The notes under the pieces: model-generated
What the model was told of the DNA's origin: nothing
The model's database searches: none
Seen by the model: only the letters and a program-made list of their open reading frames with translations
DNA from: an uncultured Rothia sp.
Lineage (GTDB): Bacteria > Actinomycetota > Actinomycetes > Actinomycetales > Micrococcaceae
Direction: 5' to 3'
Length of the DNA stretch: 13,103 nt
NCBI RefSeq assembly: GCF_937976295.1
Contig: NZ_CALJRY010000145.1
Span: forward strand, 1-13,103
In this document: piece after piece, positions 4,752-11,833 of the stretch
Numbering within the stretch: position 1 is the stretch's first letter
Layout of the letters: every line of letters begins with the position of its first letter
Translations under genes and position numbers: made by a program

Positions 4752-7700
4752 ATCGACGCACTCTCCCACTTCTCCACCCCCGTACGCGACTGGTTCCGCG
4801 CCACCTTCAGCGCACCCACCGCCGCCCAAGAAGGCGCCTGGGAGAGCATCCGCAACGGCAACAACACCCTCATCATCGCCCCCACCGGCTCCGGCAAAAC
4901 CCTCGCCGCCTTCCTCTGGGCACTCGACGCCCTACACCGCGAACACGAAGCCGGAACCGCAGGTGGCACGCGCATCCTCTACATCTCGCCCCTCAAAGCG
5001 CTCGGCGCCGACGTCGAACGCAACCTGCGCGCGCCGCTAACCGGAATCACGCGCCTGAGCGGAAACACCACGGGCAAACCGAGCATCAGCGTGGGAGTGC
5101 GCAGCGGCGACACCCCCGCACGCGAACGCCGCCAACTCATCAGCAACCCGCCCGACATTCTCATCACCACCCCCGAATCCCTCTACCTCATGCTCACCAG
5201 CGCCGCCCGCAACACCCTCGCGGGCGTGACCACCGTGATCGTGGACGAGATCCACAACCTCGCCGCCACCAAACGCGGCGCACATCTGGCGGTCTCCCTC
5301 GAACGCCTCGACGCGCTCCTCGAAAAGCCCGCACAGCGCATTGGCCTCTCGGCAACCGTCGAAAACCCGGAGGCGGTCGCCCGGTTCCTCGGCGGCATTC
5401 AGCCGGTGACCATCATGAGCCGCCCGGTCGCCAAAGAATGGGACCTGCGCCTGAGCGTTCCCGTACCCGATATGGCGGCACTCGGAGGTACCAACGACTA
5501 CGGGCAAGGGCTTTACGCACCCTCGGAATATGTGTCCTCGGAGGTGCCGGGCAGCGGGGGCTCGGTTTCTGCCGGCTCACCGCGGGGCGCGACACAGCCT
5601 GCCCCCAGTGCCGTAAATACCCCGGCGAGCGCACCCTACACCCTCGAAGATGCCATTGGCGTATTCCCCGGGCAGGAAGACGGACAGGAAACCGGGCAGG
5701 TAGACCCGGCGCGACAGGGCAATAGCGCCGCACCCAAAAATACGCTCACCATCCCGGAAGAGGTCTTGCGAGAAGGAACGCTACGCGAAGGGGCACTGCA
5801 CGAAAAGGCGTTGCGAGAAACCCCTGATAGCGAGCGCCCCGAGACCTCCATCTGGCCGCGCGTGCAGGAGCGCATCGTCGACCATATTGAGAACAATCGT
5901 TCTACGATTGTTTTCGTGAACTCGCGCGGACTAGCGGAAAAGCTCACCGCGGCGCTCAACGATATTCACCTGCGCCGCGTCCTCGCAAAGCAGGGAATCG
6001 ACCCCGAAGACTACGCGGCAGGCATCAGCGACATCGCCGAGGTGCCGCCGCTCGCCCGCGCACACCACGGCTCCGTGTCCAAGGAACAGCGCACCCTCAT
6101 CGAGGAGGCGCTCAAGGGCGGAACCCTGCGCTGCGTGGTCGCCACCAGTTCCCTGGAGCTGGGCATCGACATGGGCCACGTGGACCTCGTGATCCAGGTG
6201 GCTGCCCCTCCCTCGGTCGCCTCCGCGCTGCAGCGCGTGGGTCGTGCAGGACACCGCGTGGGCGAAATTTCGCGCGGATTCTTCTACCCCAAGCACCGCG
6301 GTGACCTGCTCGGTGCGACCGTCACCCTCGCCGGAATGCGCAGCGGAACCCTCGAACCGCTTGCCATCCCCACCAACCCGCTAGACGTGCTCGCGCAGCA
6401 GACCGTCGCCGCCTGCGCATTGGGCCCCATCAGCGTGGACTCCTGGTACGAGGCGCTACGCCGCAGCGCACCCTACGCCGAGCTGCCGCGCGCCCTCTTC
6501 GACTCCGTGCTCGAAATGCTCGCCGGACGCTACCCCTCCGACGAGTTCGCCGAACTGCGCCCGCGCATCATCTGGGATCGCACCCCCACCGAGGAGGCGC
6601 CCTCCGGCAGTATTGAGGGCCGCCCCGGTGCGCAGCGCCTCGCCGTCACCAGCGGCGGCACGATTCCCGACCGCGGGCTCTTCCCCGTCTACCTGGTCAG
6701 CGGCGATGAGGAGCGCGGACCCAAGCGCGTGGGTGAGCTTGATGAGGAAATGGTGTACGAATCCCGCGCCGGCGAGGTCATTACCCTCGGCGCGAGCAGC
6801 TGGCGCATTGAAGAAATCACCCACGACGCAGTGCGGGTCTCCCCCGCCCCCGGTCAGCCCGCGCGCCTGCCCTTCTGGCACGGCGACCGCATGGGCCGTC
6901 CCTACGCCCTGGGCGTGCAGACGGGCGCATTCACGCGCGCCCTCTCCAGCCTGGACGCCACCGATAGCACCGCCGCCCGCCAGCAGCTCGAACAGCTCGG
7001 GCTGGACACCTGGGCGGTCGATAACCTGCTCGCCTACCTGCGTGAGCAGCGCGAATCCACCGGGGCGGTCCCCTCCGACACCCGCATGATTGTGGAGCGG
7101 CACCGCGACGAGCTGGGCGATTGGCGCGTGGTCCTGCACTCGCCGCTGGGCTACGGGGTGCACGCACCCTGGGCGCTGGCAGTGCGCGCCCGCATCGAGG
7201 AGCGGTACGGGGTGGACGCCTCCGTCATGGCGAGTGATGACGGCCTGATTCTGCGTCTGCCCGCCATGGAGGATGTGCCGCCCGGCGCTGACCTGTTCCT
7301 TTTCGACCCGGACGAGCTGGAGGCGATTGTCACCGAACGCGTGGGCGATTCGGCGCTTTTTGCGTCTCGGTTCCGTGAGAACGCGGCGCGTGCCCTGCTG
7401 TTGCCGCGCCGTGATCCGGGTAAGCGCACCCCACTGTGGCAGCAGCGTCAGCGTGCGGCGCAGCTGCTGGATGTGGCGCGTAAGTACCCTGATTTTCCGG
7501 TGCTTTTGGAGACGGCGCGCGAGTGCCTGCAGGACGTATACGATGTTCCGGCGCTGGTTCAGGTGCACCGTTCGTTGCAGTCTCGCACGGTGTCCCTGCT
7601 GGAGGTTGAGACGAACGAACCTTCGCCTTTTGCGAGCACTCTGCTCTTTGAGTACGTTGCCGAGCACCTCTACGACGGAGATGCGCCCGCCGCCGAACGC

Positions 7701-10379
7701 CGTGCCGCCGCGCTGTCGCTGGATCCGGCGCTACTGGCCGAGTTGCTGGGTTCGAGCGGTCTGCGCGAGCTGCTGGATCCGGCGGTTCTGGTGCAGACTC
7801 AGCAGCGTCTGCAGCGCACGGGTGAGCGGTACCGTGCCTCCGGCGTGGAGGGCGTGGCGGATCTGTTGCGCCAGCTGGGCCCGTTGAGCGCGCGGGAGTT
7901 GAGTCTGCGTTTGCGGGCTGACAGCCTGCAGGCTGCGGCGCACGGTTCTCAAGATTTCGGCGCGGGAGATTTTAGCAGCGCCGAAAACTCTGACAACGAG
8001 GACTCTGACAACCACGGCGAGGAGTACGGCACGCACGCCAGCACGGCTGAGGCACACGCCCTGGCGGAGGAGCTGGTGCGTTCGCGCCGCGCGTTCTCAT
8101 TCCTGGGAGCTGCCGATGATTCCGCCGAGCCGCAGCTGTACTATGCGGCGGTTGAGGATGCCGCGCGCCTGCGCGATGGGCTGGGCATTATGCCCGCCGC
8201 GGCGCTTCCGGCTGCCCTTCTGGAGCCGGTCGCGGAGCCCCTAGAGGACCTGGTTTCTCGCTATGCGCGCACCCATATTCCCTTTACGGCGCAGCAGGCG
8301 GCGGAGCATTTTTCGCGTCTGACCCCGGTGGGTGTGGGCGTGCTGACTCCGGTGTTGCAGCGTCTTCAGCAGCAGCGCCGCTTGAGCTCCGGCGAGTTCC
8401 TACCCGAGGTGCTGCGCGCCTCCGGCACGGTCGGTGTTGAGTGGGTGGATGCGCAGGTTTTGCGCACAATTCGCGCCCGCTCTCTGGCGGCGTTGCGGGA
8501 GGAGATTGAGCCGGTATCGGCGCAGGCCTACGGTGTTTTCCTGCCTTCGTGGCAGAACGTTCGTTCTTTATCTGTGCGGGTTGCGCAGACCCTGCCGGAG
8601 GCGAGCGCCTACGGTGCGTTCATACCCTCCCGCCGCGCCGCCACGGTGGTGGGCGAGCGGGTGGCACCCCTCGGCACGGCTACACCCAACCCAATGACTG
8701 AGAACGGCGCCGCAAACGGTACCGACAGTACGGGCCAAGACTCCGCCTCCGCCACGGAGGATCTGCTTACCGCCATCGACCAGCTGGCGGGTGTGCGCGT
8801 ACCGGCTTCCGCGCTGGAGACGCTGATTCTTCCGGCGCGCGTGCCCGGCTACCAGCCTCACATGCTGGACGAGCTCATGGCGAGCGGCAGGGTATTCTTC
8901 ACCGGCGCCGGTCAGCTCGGCGGCGGTAGCGCGCAGAAGTCTGACGGCTGGATTCGCCTGCATTTGAGCGAGAGTTCTTCGCTGACTCTGGGTGAGGACT
9001 ACCCGGAGCAGCTGGTGCGCGCGGAGAACCCGGAGCTCTGGGAGGCGCTACAGAATCCGGGTACACTCGAGCACGCCATCTATGAGGCGCTGGCTCACGG
9101 CGGCCTGTTCGTGCCGGCGCTGCGTGAGCGAGTGGCGCAGCTGATGAGCGAGTCGGCGCCTTCCGGTCAGGTGGTGACTTTCCCGGATGCGTCGCACGTT
9201 TCGGCGGCGCTGTGGCGCCTGGTGTGGGCTGGTGCGGTGACGAACGATAGTTTCGCACCTGTCCGGGCGATGCTTGCCGGTGTCCGCAGTGCGCATCCGA
9301 CCCCGACCGCCCCTGCGCGCCTGTCGCGGGTGGGTCGCCGCGGGGCGGGCCGTATTGCGGCGGCGCGCGCCTCCATGGGGGCCGGCATGGCGGGTGGTTA
9401 CAGTGCTGACAGCTACAGTGCTGACGGTTATAGTTCCAGCGGCTACTCTGCGCCTGCCGCCGGACGCGGTCTGCGTTCCCTGCGTGGCAATTCCCTCCGT
9501 GGCGGGCTCCCCGCCGCCACCGTTGCGCCGCAGGATAGCGGCCGCTTCTCGCGCGTGGACACGCTGCTACAGGAGCCGGTGGAGGCGACGGTTGCGGCTC
9601 TCGCACACGCCGACCTGCTGCTGGACCGCTACGGTGTGCTGACTCGCGGGTGCCTGCAGGTGGAGGATTATGCCGGCGGGTTCTCTCAGCTGTACCGGAT
9701 TTATTCGGCGGCTGAGGATCGTGCGCTGGTGCGTCGCGGCTACTTTATTGAGGGTTTGGGTGCGGCGCAGTTCGCCGCCCCCGCAACGGTGGACCTGTTG
9801 CGTTCTACCGCTGATAACCTCAGTATTCCCGCAGGTCCACAGAGTTTTGGTGCGACACAGAGTTTTGGTGCGAGCGCCTACGCCCCGCAGCGTACCGATA
9901 CGGAACAGGTCTACGGCACGTTCATGGTGACCCTATTGGCTGCAACCGACCCGGCGAATCCGTACGGCGCGGCGCTGAGCTGGCCCGCGATTCCCTCCTT
10001 TGCGGGCGAGGGTGCGGGAGTGGTCAAGCACCGCCCGGCGCGCAAGGCGGGTGCCTGCGTGGTGCTGGTGGACGGTGCCCCGGTGCTCTATGTGGAGCGC
10101 GGTGCGAAGACCCTGCTGGCTTTCACCACCGACCCGGTACTTCTGGAGGCGGCTGCCCCCGCCCTGGCGCGCCTGGTGTCTGCCGGTGGTGCGGAGAAGA
10201 TTTCGGTGGAGAAGGTCAACGACGTGGAGCTTTTGGGCGCTCACACGCTGGGCGCATCCACGCTGGACACCTTCGGCGGCGAGGCTGTGGAGCATCCGGT
10301 GGAGGCGCTGCGTGCCGCACTGCAGGCGCAGGGTTTCTACGCGACGGTTCGTGGTCTGTCGTTGCGCCGTTCCATTTAG
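4749..10379 (+). CDS. lhr: Lhr ATP-dependent DNA helicase (full-length, with inserts)
   Basis: 1876 aa. Lhr is a superfamily 2 helicase that tracks 3'-5' on single-stranded DNA and takes part in DNA repair. Motifs: Q27, Walker A APTGSGKT (44-51), SPLKAL, TTPESL, DEIH (166-169), SAT (201-203), TIVFVNSRG, ATSSLELGID, and QRVGRAGH (495-502). The winged-helix/beta-barrel part of the core follows ('LPFWHGD', then 'EPSPFAS...FEYV' near the core end), then a long C-terminal region with 'RYGVLTRG' and 'RRGYFIEGLGAAQF'. E. coli and mycobacterial Lhr are about 1500-1540 aa; the excess comes from low-complexity inserts at about 248-366 (between the two RecA domains), 1068-1099, 1309-1337, 1550-1569 and 1698-1709. 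I use the ATG at 4749, 26 codons into the open frame, because the family similarity starts there. The gene stands alone; the nei gene often next to lhr in relatives is absent. Leu codons switch from CTC to CTG around 7.0-7.3 kb. Confidence 0.95.
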   Translation: MIDALSHFSTPVRDWFRATFSAPTAAQEGAWESIRNGNNTLIIAPTGSGKTLAAFLWALDALHREHEAGTAGGTRILYISPLKALGADVERNLRAPLTGITRLSGNTTGKPSISVGVRSGDTPARERRQLISNPPDILITTPESLYLMLTSAARNTLAGVTTVIVDEIHNLAATKRGAHLAVSLERLDALLEKPAQRIGLSATVENPEAVARFLGGIQPVTIMSRPVAKEWDLRLSVPVPDMAALGGTNDYGQGLYAPSEYVSSEVPGSGGSVSAGSPRGATQPAPSAVNTPASAPYTLEDAIGVFPGQEDGQETGQVDPARQGNSAAPKNTLTIPEEVLREGTLREGALHEKALRETPDSERPETSIWPRVQERIVDHIENNRSTIVFVNSRGLAEKLTAALNDIHLRRVLAKQGIDPEDYAAGISDIAEVPPLARAHHGSVSKEQRTLIEEALKGGTLRCVVATSSLELGIDMGHVDLVIQVAAPPSVASALQRVGRAGHRVGEISRGFFYPKHRGDLLGATVTLAGMRSGTLEPLAIPTNPLDVLAQQTVAACALGPISVDSWYEALRRSAPYAELPRALFDSVLEMLAGRYPSDEFAELRPRIIWDRTPTEEAPSGSIEGRPGAQRLAVTSGGTIPDRGLFPVYLVSGDEERGPKRVGELDEEMVYESRAGEVITLGASSWRIEEITHDAVRVSPAPGQPARLPFWHGDRMGRPYALGVQTGAFTRALSSLDATDSTAARQQLEQLGLDTWAVDNLLAYLREQRESTGAVPSDTRMIVERHRDELGDWRVVLHSPLGYGVHAPWALAVRARIEERYGVDASVMASDDGLILRLPAMEDVPPGADLFLFDPDELEAIVTERVGDSALFASRFRENAARALLLPRRDPGKRTPLWQQRQRAAQLLDVARKYPDFPVLLETARECLQDVYDVPALVQVHRSLQSRTVSLLEVETNEPSPFASTLLFEYVAEHLYDGDAPAAERRAAALSLDPALLAELLGSSGLRELLDPAVLVQTQQRLQRTGERYRASGVEGVADLLRQLGPLSARELSLRLRADSLQAAAHGSQDFGAGDFSSAENSDNEDSDNHGEEYGTHASTAEAHALAEELVRSRRAFSFLGAADDSAEPQLYYAAVEDAARLRDGLGIMPAAALPAALLEPVAEPLEDLVSRYARTHIPFTAQQAAEHFSRLTPVGVGVLTPVLQRLQQQRRLSSGEFLPEVLRASGTVGVEWVDAQVLRTIRARSLAALREEIEPVSAQAYGVFLPSWQNVRSLSVRVAQTLPEASAYGAFIPSRRAATVVGERVAPLGTATPNPMTENGAANGTDSTGQDSASATEDLLTAIDQLAGVRVPASALETLILPARVPGYQPHMLDELMASGRVFFTGAGQLGGGSAQKSDGWIRLHLSESSSLTLGEDYPEQLVRAENPELWEALQNPGTLEHAIYEALAHGGLFVPALRERVAQLMSESAPSGQVVTFPDASHVSAALWRLVWAGAVTNDSFAPVRAMLAGVRSAHPTPTAPARLSRVGRRGAGRIAAARASMGAGMAGGYSADSYSADGYSSSGYSAPAAGRGLRSLRGNSLRGGLPAATVAPQDSGRFSRVDTLLQEPVEATVAALAHADLLLDRYGVLTRGCLQVEDYAGGFSQLYRIYSAAEDRALVRRGYFIEGLGAAQFAAPATVDLLRSTADNLSIPAGPQSFGATQSFGASAYAPQRTDTEQVYGTFMVTLLAATDPANPYGAALSWPAIPSFAGEGAGVVKHRPARKAGACVVLVDGAPVLYVERGAKTLLAFTTDPVLLEAAAPALARLVSAGGAEKISVEKVNDVELLGAHTLGASTLDTFGGEAVEHPVEALRAALQAQGFYATVRGLSLRRSI
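9396..9455 (+). repeat. 15-bp repeat x4 inside lhr
   Basis: Four imperfect 15-bp units encode GYSAD, SYSAD, GYSSS and GYSAP (residues 1550-1569). The first two units are nearly identical (GGTTACAGTGCTGAC and AGCTACAGTGCTGAC). Copy number could vary between strains without breaking the frame. Confidence 0.75.
9839..9874 (+). repeat. 18-bp tandem duplication inside lhr
   Basis: ACAGAGTTTTGGTGCGAC (9839-9856) is repeated directly at 9857-9874 with one mismatch at the last base. It encodes QSFGAT followed by QSFGAS (residues 1698-1709) and keeps the frame. Confidence 0.85.
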
Positions 10380-10385
10380 GCAGAG

Positions 10386-10451
10386 TAGAACCTCTTAGAG
10401 CAGACAGAACCTCTTAGAGCAGGCAGAGCCTCAAGCTTAGCCTCAGCTTAG
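10386..10451. repeat. Two tandem duplications right after lhr
   Basis: AGAACCTCTTAGAGCAG occurs at 10387-10403 and 10406-10422 (19-bp period), with degenerate partial copies on both sides. CCTCAAGCTTAG (10429-10440) is then followed directly by CCTCAGCTTAG (10441-10451). The array starts within 7 nt of the lhr stop codon and ends 30 nt before the terminator. Confidence 0.8.
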
Positions 10452-10480
10452 ATCATTTTCTTCAACCTCAACCTGAGCAT

Positions 10481-10524
10481 CATAATGCCCCGCACCCTCA
10501 CGGAAGGGGGTACGGGGCATTATG
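10481..10524 (+). terminator. Terminator of lhr
   Basis: CATAATGCCCCG (10481-10492) pairs perfectly with CGGGGCATTATG (10513-10524). After one mismatch, a further inner stem forms around a 6-nt loop. A short T-run (TTT) follows on the + strand; none follows on the minus strand, so it mainly serves lhr. Confidence 0.85.
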
Positions 10525-10529
10525 TTTCC

Positions 10530-10643
10530 CTACTCACGAACCGGGTGGTATTCCCGGAGTCCGCCACGTCGCAAGCGGCGCGGCGGAGGAATAACCGCCC
10601 GGATGTCCACGTCGCCTTTGCCGTGGAGCATGTAACCAAACAT
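10530..10643 (-). CDS. Possible 37-residue basic small protein (doubtful)
   Basis: An ATG at 10643 opens a 37-codon frame that ends just before the lhr terminator, 43 nt downstream of the TetR stop and on the same strand. The peptide begins MFGYMLHGKGDVDIRAV and continues as a Pro/Arg-rich tail. The nearest purine-rich site (AGGA) is about 12 nt upstream, which is too far, and other frames here are also open because of the high GC. I do not recognise it. Otherwise the 307 nt between lhr and the TetR gene holds only the repeats and terminator listed separately. Confidence 0.22.
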   Translation of the reverse strand: MFGYMLHGKGDVDIRAVIPPPRRLRRGGLREYHPVRE

Positions 10644-10686
10644 CGGAGCGGGAAGTCCTACGTTGACCTGTCACCTCTGAGGGCGG

Positions 10687-11271
10687 CTAGTAGCCGCCGG
10701 TGAGGGTGTCCACGGCACCGAGGCACAGGTCGATGGCTTCTTCGAGCCCGAGCCCGCGGGAGCGAACGGTGCGCTGATCGCGGGGGTTGAGCTGCACGAC
10801 GTGCAGGGCGAAGTAGTCGACGAGCTGCAACCAGCCTCCGAGGATGACGCGGGTGCGGTCATTAATCGGCATGCCGGTGCGTTGAAGCATCCATTCGAGG
10901 TAGTCGGTGGGGTTATTCGGGAAGTCTTCCCCACCGGGGGTGGGGACACCGGCTACGACGAGGAAGTAGGTGCGCAACGCCCTGCGGAGTGCCTCCTCGG
11001 GGTTTTCGTGATGCTCGCCGAGCGCTTCGAGGACTGCGTTGGCTTCGCGCCGGGTGACGGCTGCCGCCAGGGAGTCCTTGCCGGGGAAGTAGTGGTAGAG
11101 CAGGGCGCGGGTGATGCCTGCATCGCGGGCGATAGCGCTCATGGAGGCGCCGAGTACGCCGCGTCGAGCGAAATGTTCTGCAGCAATTTTCAGAATTTGC
11201 TCTTCGCGTTCGTGCGGTTCCATGCGCAGGGCACCGGTGCGAGGCTCTGCATTCTTTGGTGAATGTTCCAT
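10687..11271 (-). CDS. TetR/AcrR-family transcriptional regulator
   Basis: 194 aa from the ATG at 11271, a normal TetR length. The N-terminal DNA-binding domain is clear: 'REEQILKIAAEHFARRG' (helix 1), then the helix-turn-helix at about 44-63, 'MSAIARDAGITRALLYHYF', and the usual 'GKDSL' after it. The C-terminal ligand domain (about 70-194) is not recognisable as a named subgroup. I prefer this start because GGAGAGG lies directly upstream and the helix-turn-helix then sits at the usual distance from the N-terminus. In-frame ATGs at 11328, 11376 and 11397 would add up to 42 low-complexity residues, and those at 11328 and 11376 also have plausible ribosome sites. It lies tail to tail with lhr and divergent from the pseudouridine synthase gene. 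Its target and ligand are unknown; self-regulation through a palindrome at 11422-11437 is possible. Confidence 0.88.
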   Translation of the reverse strand: MEHSPKNAEPRTGALRMEPHEREEQILKIAAEHFARRGVLGASMSAIARDAGITRALLYHYFPGKDSLAAAVTRREANAVLEALGEHHENPEEALRRALRTYFLVVAGVPTPGGEDFPNNPTDYLEWMLQRTGMPINDRTRVILGGWLQLVDYFALHVVQLNPRDQRTVRSRGLGLEEAIDLCLGAVDTLTGGY

Positions 11272-11421
11272 AACCTCTCCTGCTTTATTTTCCGGTGTTT
11301 TAGAATTGTCCGATTGCATCGCTGTCATCGGGGCTGTTCCTTTAATCTCTGCATCCTTGCGCTGTTTCTGTCCCATTTCGACCCCTTCGTCCGGCATTTC
11401 GAACTTCTGTGTCTTAATCGT

Positions 11422-11437
11422 ACCGCTTTAAGGCGGT
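11422..11437. promoter_or_regulatory. Palindrome upstream of the TetR gene, possible operator
   Basis: ACCGCTTTAAGGCGGT is a 16-bp near-perfect palindrome (one G-T position), a size usual for TetR operators. It sits upstream of all candidate TetR starts. A weak -10-like TACGAT on the minus strand (11417-11422) touches it. A smaller inverted repeat, CCTT-TATT-AAGG, follows at 11444-11455. Confidence 0.4.
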
Positions 11438-11509
11438 TTCCAGCCTTTATTAAGGTGTTTATGACGTAAGATGCCCAGGTTAGCAGGTCTTTAATTGCTT
11501 TACATCTTT

Positions 11510-11532
11510 TATACTTAGAAAAACCACAGGAG
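11510..11532 (+). promoter_or_regulatory. Possible -10 box and ribosome site in the AT-rich spacer
   Basis: TATACT (11510-11515, five of six consensus bases) would start transcription near 11522. AGGAG (11528-11532) follows, 5 nt before a TTG codon at 11538. No -35 is evident. The spacing of all three elements fits a short translated transcript. Confidence 0.3.
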
Positions 11533-11537
11533 CTAAA

Positions 11538-11606
11538 TTGAGGGTTATTAGTTTCTGGTTTGACAGAATTTTCGAAAATACCGCACTCAAACGCTGTTTT
11601 TTGTAA
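11538..11606 (+). CDS. Possible 22-residue peptide gene (doubtful)
   Basis: A TTG start 5 nt after AGGAG opens a 22-codon frame ending TAA at 11604-11606. The peptide begins MRVISFWFDRIFENT and is hydrophobic-aromatic and basic. It contains the 12-bp palindrome ATTTTCGAAAAT (11568-11579). It could be a leader peptide for the pseudouridine synthase 225 nt downstream or a chance frame in AT-rich DNA. I do not recognise the sequence. Confidence 0.22.
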   Translation: MRVISFWFDRIFENTALKRCFL

Positions 11607-11818
11607 AATTAATGCAGTTTTTTTAAATTAAATGTCCAATAATTTCAAAAATTTGTGAAGTTTTCGTTTTTTGTTCCACGTATTCACACAAACATTCATG
11701 AGTGTCAGACAAAACTGCATTTCGCAACCCCACACCCAAACCCACGGTAATATTTCCACCCGCGTGCAGCTTAGTCTGGCGCGCCCGGGTCGTCGCCGAG
11801 TCAGTCCCTCCCAAAAGG
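11607..11818. other. AT-rich intergenic stretch
   Basis: Part of a ~560-nt gene-poor spacer (11272-11830). About 11490-11700 is rich in A/T runs and contrasts sharply with the GC-rich genes around it; from about 11725 the base composition returns to normal. I see no tRNA, known riboswitch pattern or further gene in it, and no strong terminator. Confidence 0.5.
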
Positions 11819-11833
11819 TAGAGTAGAGCCATG
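11819..11833 (+). promoter_or_regulatory. -10-like box placed for a leaderless pseudouridine synthase transcript
   Basis: TAGAGT (11819-11824, fits TANNNT) ends 6 nt before the ATG at 11831, the same geometry as at lhr. The only ribosome-site-like bases (AAAAGG, 11813-11818) lie 12 nt from the ATG, which is too far. No -35 is seen. Confidence 0.3.

Noticed and set aside
6456..7667. A 403-codon open frame on the minus strand inside lhr
   Set aside because: It lies fully antisense to the conserved helicase core. Long antisense frames are expected in GC-rich coding DNA, and the product has no recognisable motif.
10386..10451. CRISPR-like repeats after lhr
   Set aside because: The copies touch each other with no unique spacers, and no cas gene is present. 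They are simple tandem duplications.
10530..10690. A tRNA or structured RNA gene in the lhr-TetR gap
   Set aside because: A GGTTCG-like string exists on the minus strand, but no acceptor stem, T-arm pairing or CCA end can be built around it.
10801..11262. A 153-codon + strand frame opposite the TetR gene
   Set aside because: It is antisense to a clear helix-turn-helix protein, and the product has no family features.
11560..11588. TTGACA -35 box in the AT-rich spacer
   Set aside because: No -10-like hexamer lies 16-18 nt downstream (sequence there is GC-containing, around GCACTC).
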